Part shown: positions 1-5,962 of the stretch, one piece after another
How the letters are laid out: every line of letters starts with the position of its first letter
Numbering within the stretch: position 1 is the first letter of the stretch
Assembly (NCBI GenBank): GCA_022361135.1
Contig: JAKSBM010000853.1
Coordinates: forward strand, 1-7,575
DNA from: Desulfobacterales bacterium
GTDB taxonomy: Bacteria; Desulfobacterota; Desulfobacteria; Desulfobacterales; Desulfobacteraceae
DNA: 7,575 nucleotides
Direction of reading: 5' to 3'
Made by a program: the position numbers and the translations under genes
The notes under the pieces: generated by a model
The model's database searches: none
The model's input: the letters and a program-made list of their open reading frames with translations, nothing else
Told to the model about the DNA's origin: nothing

Positions 1-457
1 CATGGGACGGGAACTGGGGAAGGAAATCCCCCAAGAACGGCTGGAGAAAGTCATCCACACCTGCGACCTCACCCAGACCCTGGAAAAAATGGACCAGGGA
101 CTGGATACCCTGGTGGGGGAACGGGGGGTGACCCTTTCCGGCGGACAGAAGCAACGGTTGGCATTGGCCCGGACCCTGATCACGGACAAAAAAATCATCA
201 TCCTGGACGACCCGGTGAGCCAGGTGGACACCCAGACGGCCAAAAACATCATTTCACGACTCAATGCTGCCAATGGGTCGGCCACCTTCATCATCATCTC
301 CCACCGCCTGTCGGCCCTGGCCGCCTGCGACACCATATATATCCTGGACCAGGGAAAAATCCAGGCCCAGGGCAGCCACCACCATCTGATCTCAAATAAT
401 TCATTCTACGGCGACGCGTTCAAGGTCCAGCAATTCGAGGAGGCCCAGGGTGTCTGA
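1..457 (+). CDS. ABC exporter half-transporter, C-terminal part of ATPase domain (5' truncated by window edge)
   Basis: This is the last ~151 codons of a membrane-fused ABC transporter subunit; the membrane domain, Walker A and Q-loop lie outside the window. The reading frame is open to the left edge. The ATG at base 2 falls in the family's usual 'NI..GR' stretch, so it is internal and not a start. Counting from that Met, visible motifs are the signature LSGGQ (45-49), Walker B IIILDD (65-70), the D-loop SQVD (73-76) and the switch His H101 in ISHRLS. The residue after the Walker B Asp is Asp (D70) where the catalytic Glu normally sits. This is typical of the degenerate subunit in heterodimeric exporters such as MdlA, BmrC and TM287. 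It overlaps the next ABC gene by 8 bases, so the two products very likely pair in the inner membrane and export a lipid, drug or peptide. The substrate cannot be read from the sequence. Confidence 0.93.
   Translation, partial: MGRELGKEIPQERLEKVIHTCDLTQTLEKMDQGLDTLVGERGVTLSGGQKQRLALARTLITDKKIIILDDPVSQVDTQTAKNIISRLNAANGSATFIIISHRLSALAACDTIYILDQGKIQAQGSHHHLISNNSFYGDAFKVQQFEEAQGV
437..443 (+). promoter_or_regulatory. Shine-Dalgarno site of the second ABC gene
   Basis: GAGGAGG lies 6 nt before the GTG at 450, inside the end of the upstream ABC gene. It is a strong match to the anti-SD of 16S rRNA and decides the GTG as the start. Together with the 8-nt gene overlap it suggests translational coupling of the two subunits. 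Confidence 0.75.
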
Positions 458-2300
458 AGAAAAAGAAATCAAACTGGCCAACGGCATTGTATTCAAGGTT
501 CTATGGCCCCACATCCGGCCCTATGCCTGGATGCTCATCCTCTCGACACTTCTGGTCTTTGTGGGCATTGCCTTTGAGCTCTCCCTGCCCCTGCTCACCC
601 AGAAGGCCTTTGACGGATTCATCCTGCCCGTGGGGGATAAAATCGGCATCTGGCTCCCCGGCCTCAACGGCATATTTGAGGGGTGGTTTCCCAATGTCTG
701 GGTCTCCTCCTTCACCACCTTTGGCCTCATCTATCTGTCCATGATTGTGGCCGCCTTTCTGGTGGAATTTACCCAGACCCTGTTCATGGAATACACGGGG
801 CAGAAAATCATCCTCAACCTAAGGTGCACCCTCTTCTCCCACATGACCGGATTGCCGGTCTCCTACTACGATGAAAACGCCTCGGGCCGCCTGGTGGCCC
901 GGGTGGCCGGGGACATTGAAAACATGAATGAAATGTTCACCTCGGTCCTGGTCTTCATCTTCAAGGATCTGGTCCTCATGGCCGGGATCCTGGGGGTACT
1001 CTTTTCCATGAACACGGAGCTGGCCGGATACCAGGCCGCGCTGGTTCCGGTGATCTTCCTGGGGATATTCATTTTTTCCAAGGTGGTGCGGGGGGCCTTC
1101 CGGACCATCCGCCAAAAGATCGGGGAAATCAACCACAGCTTTTCCGAGGGCATCGGCGGCATCAAGGTGATCCAGACCACCACCAGCCATGGCCCCTTTG
1201 TGGAACGGTTCAAACAATTGAATTTTGAACATTTCAAGGCCACCATGTTCCAGATCAAAATCTTTGGGATTTTCATGCCCTTCATCGGATTTGTGGGCAC
1301 CATTTCCGTGGCCCTGGTCATCTGGTTCGGATCCAATGCAGTCATGGAAAGCCGCATGAGCCTGGGCGCCCTGGTGGCCTTCCTCTCATACATGAAACTC
1401 TTTTTCCGCCCCCTGCGGGAATTGTCCGAAAAATTCAACCTCCTCCAGAATGCCCTGGCCTCGGCCGAACGCATCACCACCGTGCTGAGCCGGGAACCGG
1501 CAGCCCAGCTCCACGGCCCCGGCCCGGGGGCCTCAACCGAGGGGCAAACCAATTCCACTCCGGGGCGGCTCCACCGCATCCAGGAGTTGGAATTTGACCG
1601 GGTGAATTTTTCCTACGATGGGAAAACCCCGGTACTCCAGGAAATCTCCCTTTCCCTGGAATCGGGCAAATCCATCGGCATTGCCGGCCCCACCGGATCG
1701 GGAAAGACTTCCATCATCAACCTCATCACAGGTTTCTACCACCCGGACCAGGGGGAAATCCGATTCAATGGAACGGCCATGGATCAGATCCCCATCCGGG
1801 CCATCCGGAGGCGTTGCGCCCTGGTCATGCAGGATCCCATCCTCTTTTCCGGCACCCTGAGGGAGAATATCAAACCCAAGGGCTGGGAGATGGAGGACAC
1901 GGTTCTGGAGGCGGCCCTGGAAAAGGCCAATTGCGGTTTTCTCTTTGATAAATTCCAAGGACTGGACACGGAAATTGCCGAGGGGGGACGCCCCCTGTCA
2001 TCGGGGGAAAAACAGCTGGTCTGCATTGCCCGGGCCTTTGCCTTTGACCCGGATCTCATCATCTTTGACGAGGCCACCTCCTACATGGATTCCCAATCGG
2101 AACTGGCGGTCCACGATGCCATGAACAAACTCATGGAGGGACGACTTTCCATCATCATTGCCCATCGCCTGTCCACCATCCGCCACTGCCATGAGATCCT
2201 CCTGCTCCGGGACGGCAAAATCAGGGAATCCGGCAGCCATGCCGATTTGGTTGAATTGAAGGGGGAGTATTACCATCTGCTGAAAAAGGAAAATATTTAA
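450..2300 (+). CDS. ABC exporter half-transporter, fused membrane and ATPase domains (MdlB/BmrD/TM288-like partner)
   Basis: This complete 616-residue subunit is of normal length for a half-size type IV ABC exporter. Six membrane helices are visible at about residues 28-48, 90-110, 163-185, 190-210, 270-295 and 305-320, with a long outer loop (~53-88) between the first two. The ATPase domain follows: A-loop Y389, Walker A GPTGSGKT (413-420), Q-loop Q461, signature LSSGE (516-520), Walker B LIIFDE (536-541) with catalytic E541, D-loop SYMD (544-547) and switch H572. The signature departs from LSGGQ, while Walker B is canonical, the reverse of the upstream partner. This complementarity is the hallmark of heterodimers with one consensus and one degenerate ATP site. 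The linker at ~350-375 is a Gly/Pro/Ser/Thr-rich insert. The start is GTG behind GAGGAGG, overlapping the upstream gene. The substrate is unknown; multidrug or lipid export is the usual guess for this family. Confidence 0.93.
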   Translation: MSEEKEIKLANGIVFKVLWPHIRPYAWMLILSTLLVFVGIAFELSLPLLTQKAFDGFILPVGDKIGIWLPGLNGIFEGWFPNVWVSSFTTFGLIYLSMIVAAFLVEFTQTLFMEYTGQKIILNLRCTLFSHMTGLPVSYYDENASGRLVARVAGDIENMNEMFTSVLVFIFKDLVLMAGILGVLFSMNTELAGYQAALVPVIFLGIFIFSKVVRGAFRTIRQKIGEINHSFSEGIGGIKVIQTTTSHGPFVERFKQLNFEHFKATMFQIKIFGIFMPFIGFVGTISVALVIWFGSNAVMESRMSLGALVAFLSYMKLFFRPLRELSEKFNLLQNALASAERITTVLSREPAAQLHGPGPGASTEGQTNSTPGRLHRIQELEFDRVNFSYDGKTPVLQEISLSLESGKSIGIAGPTGSGKTSIINLITGFYHPDQGEIRFNGTAMDQIPIRAIRRRCALVMQDPILFSGTLRENIKPKGWEMEDTVLEAALEKANCGFLFDKFQGLDTEIAEGGRPLSSGEKQLVCIARAFAFDPDLIIFDEATSYMDSQSELAVHDAMNKLMEGRLSIIIAHRLSTIRHCHEILLLRDGKIRESGSHADLVELKGEYYHLLKKENI

Positions 2301-2305
2301 TTTAC

Positions 2306-2336
2306 CTCCCGGCCCAAAGCCCCCCTGGGTCGGGAG
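2306..2336 (+). terminator. GC-rich hairpin after the ABC pair, possible terminator without U-tract
   Basis: CTCCCGGCCCA (2306-2316) pairs with TGGGTCGGGAG (2326-2336) in an 11-bp stem with one G-U pair and a 9-nt loop. It begins 5 nt after the TAA of the second ABC gene. It is followed by AAAACAG and not by T residues, so it is not a canonical intrinsic terminator on the plus strand. It may still act as a 3'-end stabiliser or a Rho-assisted end, and it separates the ABC pair from the promoter that follows. Confidence 0.45.
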
Positions 2337-2351
2337 AAAACAGATCCTTCC

Positions 2352-2380
2352 TTGAGCATTTCCATGCCATTGCCTATACT
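2352..2380 (+). promoter_or_regulatory. Candidate sigma70-type promoter for the acyltransferase gene
   Basis: TTGAGC (2352-2357) and TATACT (2375-2380) are separated by exactly 17 bases. The -10 box matches the consensus at 5 of 6 positions and the -35 box at 4 of 6. Transcription would start near 2387, giving a leader of about 125 nt before the ATG at 2512. It sits directly after the hairpin that closes the ABC genes. It was found by eye with no experimental support. Confidence 0.5.
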
Positions 2381-2511
2381 GGACCCAGCCCAATGGGTTG
2401 AAAATCCCCTGATTTCCCACTGAACCTGTCCACCAGGTCGTTGCCTCCACCGCCTCCCAATACCATCGGGCAAATTACCATAAATCAAAATAAAATCGAT
2501 TCAAAAATCCC
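2381..2511 (+). other. Untranslated leader of the acyltransferase gene, no Shine-Dalgarno
   Basis: The leader holds two small hairpins, ACCCA/TGGGT (2383-2387 with 2394-2398) and ACCTG/CAGGT (2424-2428 with 2434-2438). It ends in an A/T-rich stretch (about 2471-2508) just before the ATG. No purine-rich SD precedes the start. No other start is possible in frame, since TAA lies at 2491-2493. The A/T-rich, weakly structured end could serve as the ribosome landing site. I recognise no riboswitch class. Confidence 0.4.
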
Positions 2512-4560
2512 ATGTCATCAATCCCCTATCGAAACGACATTGATGCCCTCCGGGGGGTGGCCGTCCTCCTGGTGGTGGTCTACCATGCATTTCCCTGGCA
2601 TCTGCCCGGGGGATTCGTCGGGGTGGATGTTTTCTTTGTCATTTCCGGCTACCTGATCACCGGGATCATCCACCGGGCCCTGGAAGCCCGACAATTCTCC
2701 ATTGTCCGATTCTACGAGCGGCGGATCCGGCGGATTTTTCCCACCCTGTTACTGGTTTTGGCCACGGCATTGGCCCTGGGCTGGCTGGTCCTTTTCCCCG
2801 AAGAGTTCAAACAATTGGGCAGCCATGTCTTCTATACCACCCTTTTTATCCAAAACTTCGCCCTGATCCGGGAACTGGGATATTTTGACGCCGCCTCCCA
2901 TTACAAACCCCTGCTCCACCTCTGGAGCCTGGGCATTGAGGAACAATACTATTTCCTATGGCCCGGTGTTCTGATCTTCATCCATCGGTTCAAGGGGGGA
3001 ATCCACTGGATCCTGGCAGGGTTGATCCTGGTCTCCTTTGGGATCAATGTTTATTTTGCAGGGGAATACACAGAGCTGATTTTTTACCATTCCATGGCCC
3101 GGTTCTGGGAGTTGGGAATCGGGTCATTCCTGGCCCTGATCCCCAATCAATTGAATAAAATCCCTCCCAGGTACCGCCCGGCCCTCTTCCTGACGGGCAT
3201 GGGGCTCATCCTATGGGCCGTGGCCACCTTGAACGGGAAGTCCCCCTATCCCTCCTGGGCCGGACTCATGCCCACCGTGGGCACCGCCCTGGTCATCGCA
3301 GCCCGGATCCAGCGTCCCCATTGGTGGGGGCTGGTTAAAATCGGGCTTATTAGTTATCCCCTCTACCTCTGGCATTGGATCTTCATCTCCTTCCTCCACA
3401 TCTACCTGGGAAAGGTACCCAGCGGGATTCAAATGCTGGGGGCCATTGCCCTTTCATTTCTATTCTCCTGGATGACCTTTCGATACATCGAACCCCTGCG
3501 ATACAAACCGGGGCGGGGGGTGGTGGTTTTTCTGGTGGTGGCCATGGTGGCGGTGGGAAGTTGGGGGGGGATAATTCAGGTCACCCAAGGACGGTATACC
3601 TACGCCCAACAGATGGGCCTGGGTCAATTCAACATTGACCAAAAACGGGTGGCGTCAACGGATCCCCGGGCGGACCAATTGGCGAAAACATCCACAGGGC
3701 GGGAAAGGCAATTTAATTATTCCCGGCTGAATACCACCGATCCGGGGGACGTTGAAAAAAAGAGACCCATCCTGGCATTGATCGGGGACTCCCATGCCCA
3801 CAGCATTTATCCTGGAATTTCCAAACTGGCCCGGGCCCACGGATACGACACCCTGCTCATGGCCAACTCGGCCTGCCCCCCCTTGCAGGGATTCCCCTGG
3901 GGAAACAATCCGGCCCAGATGGACGCCTGCCAGGATTCCATCGCCCAGATTCTTTCGGTGCTGGAAAACCAACCCCGGATCCAGAAGGTGATTCTGACCA
4001 CCCGGGGCCCCTGTTATATCCACGGGCATATCCAGGAAAAATTCTCGGATCCGGTCATTGAAAAGAGTTTGGAAACCTACCCGAATCCGGACCGACTGAC
4101 CTATGCCAGTTTTTTTGACGGATTTGACCGGACCTTCGGCCATATGGAAGCCCTGGGGCACATCCGGGAAACCTATTATCTATTGGAGGTTCCGGAGTTG
4201 GATTTCCTGCCCAAGGAAACCCTTTCCCGCCCCTTCCGGGAATTGTTCTTCCCCAATCCGGACAATCGGATCCAACGGAAATTCTACCAGCGCCGCATGG
4301 AAAAATACCAACGGGAAGCCCGGCAACGGGCTGAAAAATTCCCCAAGCTGAGAATCATTGATCCGGAACCCATCCTCTGCCGGGAAGAAAGCTGTTTCTC
4401 ATTCCGGGATGCCCATTTCCTCTATGGGGACGACACCCATCTGTCCATCTTCGGTGCCCACTATCTGGCCCAAAAAATCGCCGGACAGATTTTTGACACG
4501 GCCCCCGTCCAAAAAGCCGGAGACGCCCCCGGCTTGATCCCGGCTGCTATAGACGATTGA
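2512..4560 (+). CDS. AT3 (OafA-type) membrane O-acyltransferase fused to a periplasmic SGNH domain
   Basis: The 682-residue product is the usual length for an acyltransferase-3/SGNH fusion, which adds acyl (commonly acetyl) groups to surface sugars such as O-antigen. The N-terminal membrane domain (~1-330) begins with the family opening DALRG and YHA. R14 and H25 form the R-X10-H motif, followed by PGGFVGVDVFFVISGYLIT (32-50) and WSLGIEEQYYFLWP (138-151). RYIEPLRY (324-331) closes it. An extra helix (~337-355) carries the chain to the periplasm. The SGNH domain (~415-662) shows GDSH (425-428, catalytic Ser S427) and DDTHLS (640-645, D640 and H643). Cysteines C455, C473, C501, C623 and C628 could form disulfides, and VILTTRGPCY (493-502) occupies the block III position. 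The ATG at 2512 is the only available start and lacks an SD. A G8 tract sits in codons 351-353. No glycan biosynthesis genes adjoin it, so the target polymer is unknown. Confidence 0.93.
   Translation: MSSIPYRNDIDALRGVAVLLVVVYHAFPWHLPGGFVGVDVFFVISGYLITGIIHRALEARQFSIVRFYERRIRRIFPTLLLVLATALALGWLVLFPEEFKQLGSHVFYTTLFIQNFALIRELGYFDAASHYKPLLHLWSLGIEEQYYFLWPGVLIFIHRFKGGIHWILAGLILVSFGINVYFAGEYTELIFYHSMARFWELGIGSFLALIPNQLNKIPPRYRPALFLTGMGLILWAVATLNGKSPYPSWAGLMPTVGTALVIAARIQRPHWWGLVKIGLISYPLYLWHWIFISFLHIYLGKVPSGIQMLGAIALSFLFSWMTFRYIEPLRYKPGRGVVVFLVVAMVAVGSWGGIIQVTQGRYTYAQQMGLGQFNIDQKRVASTDPRADQLAKTSTGRERQFNYSRLNTTDPGDVEKKRPILALIGDSHAHSIYPGISKLARAHGYDTLLMANSACPPLQGFPWGNNPAQMDACQDSIAQILSVLENQPRIQKVILTTRGPCYIHGHIQEKFSDPVIEKSLETYPNPDRLTYASFFDGFDRTFGHMEALGHIRETYYLLEVPELDFLPKETLSRPFRELFFPNPDNRIQRKFYQRRMEKYQREARQRAEKFPKLRIIDPEPILCREESCFSFRDAHFLYGDDTHLSIFGAHYLAQKIAGQIFDTAPVQKAGDAPGLIPAAIDD
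3563..3570 (+). repeat. G8 homopolymer at the membrane/SGNH boundary of the acyltransferase
   Basis: Eight consecutive G bases encode the end of codon W351 plus G352 and G353, in the last membrane helix before the SGNH domain. It is the longest single-base run I noticed in the window. Losing one G brings TAA (3572-3574) into frame at once; gaining one G gives 22 foreign codons and then TGA (3636-3638). Slippage would therefore behave as an on/off switch for the SGNH domain. Variation itself cannot be seen in one sequence. Confidence 0.6.
4511..4535 (-). terminator. Intrinsic terminator of the pnp operon, inside the convergent acyltransferase gene
   Basis: Read on the minus strand, AAGCCGG (4535-4529) pairs perfectly with CCGGCTT (4520-4514) across an 8-nt loop. 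The run continues into TTT (4513-4511), giving a five-U stretch at the 3' side. It lies 11 nt past the TAG of the cysteine-cluster gene. Stem, loop and U-tract fit a short Rho-independent terminator. On the plus strand the same hairpin is followed by TTGATCC only, so it should not stop the acyltransferase transcript. It is contained within acyltransferase codons ~667-675. Confidence 0.6.
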
Positions 4561-5122
4561 TTCCGATGCCGTGGGATTTCCCAAAGGCCATGATTTCTTC
4601 GGGCTTGAACTCCCCCTTCATCCAGGTCTGGTAAAAGGCCGGGGTCTGGAGCATGAAAAGAATATAGGTGAGGTGGCCGGAATAGCCGTTGGGATCCTTT
4701 TCCTTGAGGGCTTCTATGGCAGTGTTGGCATGGGCCATGGCCTGGCGGTGAACCGCCGGGGGCTGTTCCATGGTACAGGTGTGGGCCGAGTAGATGCGCC
4801 GGCATGAAAAGGGGCGGATCTTGTATATCATGCAGCCCTTGTTCTTCATGAGAAAGGGACAGGAAACCCGCTGCTTTTTCTCCCGCTTTACGATTTCCGT
4901 GCGGATGGCCTTGTTCAACTTACGGATTTTATCCTTGGGCAGGGTCCCCAGGTAGGTGAGGATACGAAACCCTTCCTGGGTGGTGGCGTCGATGGAACCG
5001 GCATGGGTGCAGCAAAAGGCACATCCCTTTTCACAGGCGGCACCCGCCTTGTAGTCGGCGACTTCGGTTTCATATCTTTGATAAATCAAATCCAGGTCAC
5101 GGAATGTGGCAACCATGTCCAT
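4547..5122 (-). CDS. YkgJ-family cysteine-cluster protein (putative zinc/iron-binding)
   Basis: This 191-residue cytoplasmic protein has no signal peptide or membrane helix. It has the family's cysteine cluster C30-x3-C34-x2-C37-C38, followed by SCPFL (87-91), GCMIYKIRPFSCR (96-108) and C116. That gives eight cysteines in the pattern of the CxxCxxCC family (Pfam 'putative zinc- or iron-chelating domain'; UPF0153/YkgJ). The biochemical role of the family is not established; metal or Fe-S binding is inferred from the cysteines. The start at 5122 has AAGGAA 9 nt upstream. The next Met (codon 3) would sit 15 nt from that site, so the first is preferred. It is the last gene of the pnp block, 54 nt after the hydrolase, and overlaps the convergent acyltransferase by 14 bases. 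The C-terminal half after ~120 has no motif I recognise. Confidence 0.88.
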   Translation of the reverse strand: MDMVATFRDLDLIYQRYETEVADYKAGAACEKGCAFCCTHAGSIDATTQEGFRILTYLGTLPKDKIRKLNKAIRTEIVKREKKQRVSCPFLMKNKGCMIYKIRPFSCRRIYSAHTCTMEQPPAVHRQAMAHANTAIEALKEKDPNGYSGHLTYILFMLQTPAFYQTWMKGEFKPEEIMAFGKSHGIGINRL

Positions 5123-5131
5123 GATATATAT

Positions 5132-5137
5132 TTCCTT
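5132..5137 (-). promoter_or_regulatory. Shine-Dalgarno site of the cysteine-cluster gene
   Basis: Minus-strand AAGGAA lies 9 nt before the ATG at 5122-5120, with an A/T-rich spacer (ATATATATC). It supports the first of two closely spaced Met codons. The 54-nt gap to the preceding gene shows no convincing promoter or terminator, so read-through from the hydrolase gene is expected. Confidence 0.6.
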
Positions 5138-5176
5138 TATCGGGACGGGCCCGTATTTATGGTTTGGGGATGGGAT

Positions 5177-5962
5177 TCAGCCCAATTGGATCATCTGGCC
5201 CGGTGCTTCGGGACCGGCCACGGAAAGGCTGATTTCGGTATTTTCAAGGCATTGTCCCACTTCCTGGTATGCCTTGTCAGGATGGTTGTTTTCCTCGCTG
5301 AGATGGGCCAGAATCACGTGCTGGAGGCCGGGGTGGATGAGGTCGGTGACCAGCTGCCGGGTTTCCCGGTTGGAGAGATGGCCCCGGCGGGATTTAATCC
5401 GCTGTTTCAGATACCAGGGGTAAGCGCCCTGCATGAGCATGTCCATGTCGTGGTTGGACTCGATGTAAAGCAGGGAGGCCTGGGAGAGATGGGCCCGCAC
5501 CAGGTTGGTGACAATGCCCAGGTCCGTGGCAAATCCCACCTTGTGACCACCGTGGCTCAGGGTGAGCCCGGCCGGATCGTCGGCATCGTGGGACACGGAA
5601 AAGGGGTTTATGGTCAGATCGCCGATGTCAAATGCATTGCCGCAGTGGAAGTATTCCAGATGCTCCACCTTTCCCAGTCCCTTACAGGCGGCATGGGTGG
5701 ACGGTGTGATGTGCAGGGGGATGTCAAACCGGCGGCTGAGGATACCCGCGCCTTTGACGTGGTCGGAATGCTCATGGGTGACAATGATGGCGGACAACCG
5801 TGAAGGATCTTCTCCCACGGCGTCCATGCGCCGCTGGAGTTCCACCCCGGAGAGGCCGGCGTCGATGAGGACGGAGGTCTCCGGGGTGGCAATGAATACG
5901 CTGTTCCCCTTGCTTCCTGAAGCAAGGGGACAGACGCGAAGAGAGGACTTATTTTCCCTCAT
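5177..5962 (-). CDS. YycJ/WalJ-type metallo-beta-lactamase-fold hydrolase
   Basis: This 261-residue soluble protein has the usual length of the YycJ/WalJ (VicX) group of MBL-fold hydrolases, which are proposed to act on DNA or RNA ends as two-metal phosphodiesterases. Visible motifs are SGSKGNS (15-21), LIDAG (32-36) and the metal site THEHSDH (62-68: H63, H65, D67, H68). Further ligand candidates are H125 in [11 protein letters not shown] and D147 in FATDLG. ESNHD (168-172) and [11 protein letters not shown] (218-228, H220/H227) are also typical of this group. The ATG at 5962 lies inside the end of pnp (14-nt overlap). A purine stretch AAGGAAG abuts it with only 2 nt from AGGA to the ATG, too close to be optimal. 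An in-frame TGA 21 nt upstream (5986-5984) leaves no other usual start, so coupling to pnp translation is likely. Pairing with pnp would suit an RNA-related role, but this is inference. An inverted repeat covers codons ~11-19. Confidence 0.92.
   Translation of the reverse strand: MRENKSSLRVCPLASGSKGNSVFIATPETSVLIDAGLSGVELQRRMDAVGEDPSRLSAIIVTHEHSDHVKGAGILSRRFDIPLHITPSTHAACKGLGKVEHLEYFHCGNAFDIGDLTINPFSVSHDADDPAGLTLSHGGHKVGFATDLGIVTNLVRAHLSQASLLYIESNHDMDMLMQGAYPWYLKQRIKSRRGHLSNRETRQLVTDLIHPGLQHVILAHLSEENNHPDKAYQEVGQCLENTEISLSVAGPEAPGQMIQLG
5905..5930 (-). repeat. Perfect 12-bp inverted repeat at the pnp/hydrolase junction
   Basis: TCCCCTTGCTTC (5905-5916) is exactly complementary to GAAGCAAGGGGA (5919-5930), with two bases between the arms (an effective 4-nt loop). 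It begins 18 nt beyond the pnp stop codon and lies within codons ~11-19 of the hydrolase. No U-tract follows on either strand, so it is not an intrinsic terminator. It could be an mRNA hairpin that protects the pnp 3' end or slows hydrolase translation, or it could be a protein-binding palindrome. Confidence 0.55.

Noticed and set aside
866..1579. 237-codon open frame on the minus strand opposite the second ABC gene
   Set aside because: It is a shadow of a gene with all ABC motifs intact; its Arg/Pro/Met-rich composition is typical of antisense translation.
1998..2450. 150-codon minus-strand frame crossing the ABC/acyltransferase gap
   Set aside because: Most of it is antisense to the ABC ATPase domain, and there is no SD or domain to support a gene in the gap.
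2491..2496. TAAAAT as a -10 box close to the acyltransferase ATG
   Set aside because: No -35-like hexamer lies 16-18 bases upstream, and the match is expected by chance in A/T-rich sequence; the promoter at 2352-2380 is better.
2441..2656. 71-codon plus-strand frame starting before the acyltransferase
   Set aside because: It runs through the acyltransferase start in another frame, has no SD or domain, and the overlapping frame has clear AT3 motifs.
1..4560. ABC pair plus acyltransferase as one surface-polysaccharide export and modification cluster
   Set aside because: A hairpin and a separate promoter divide them, the exporter type is not that of O-antigen export, and no glycosyltransferase or polymerase is present.
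4573..4584. TGGGATTTCCCA small hairpin after the acyltransferase stop
   Set aside because: The 5-bp stem has a 2-nt loop and no U-tract, which is too weak for a terminator.
5145..5154. ACGGGCCCGT palindrome in the gap before the cysteine-cluster gene
   Set aside because: It has zero loop and ten bases only, no U-tract and no second copy nearby; it is too short to call an operator or terminator.
5003..5803. 266-codon open frame on the plus strand opposite the hydrolase and cysteine-cluster genes
   Set aside because: It lies antisense to two genes with clear family motifs, has no recognisable domain, and is explained by GC-rich codon bias giving open antisense frames.
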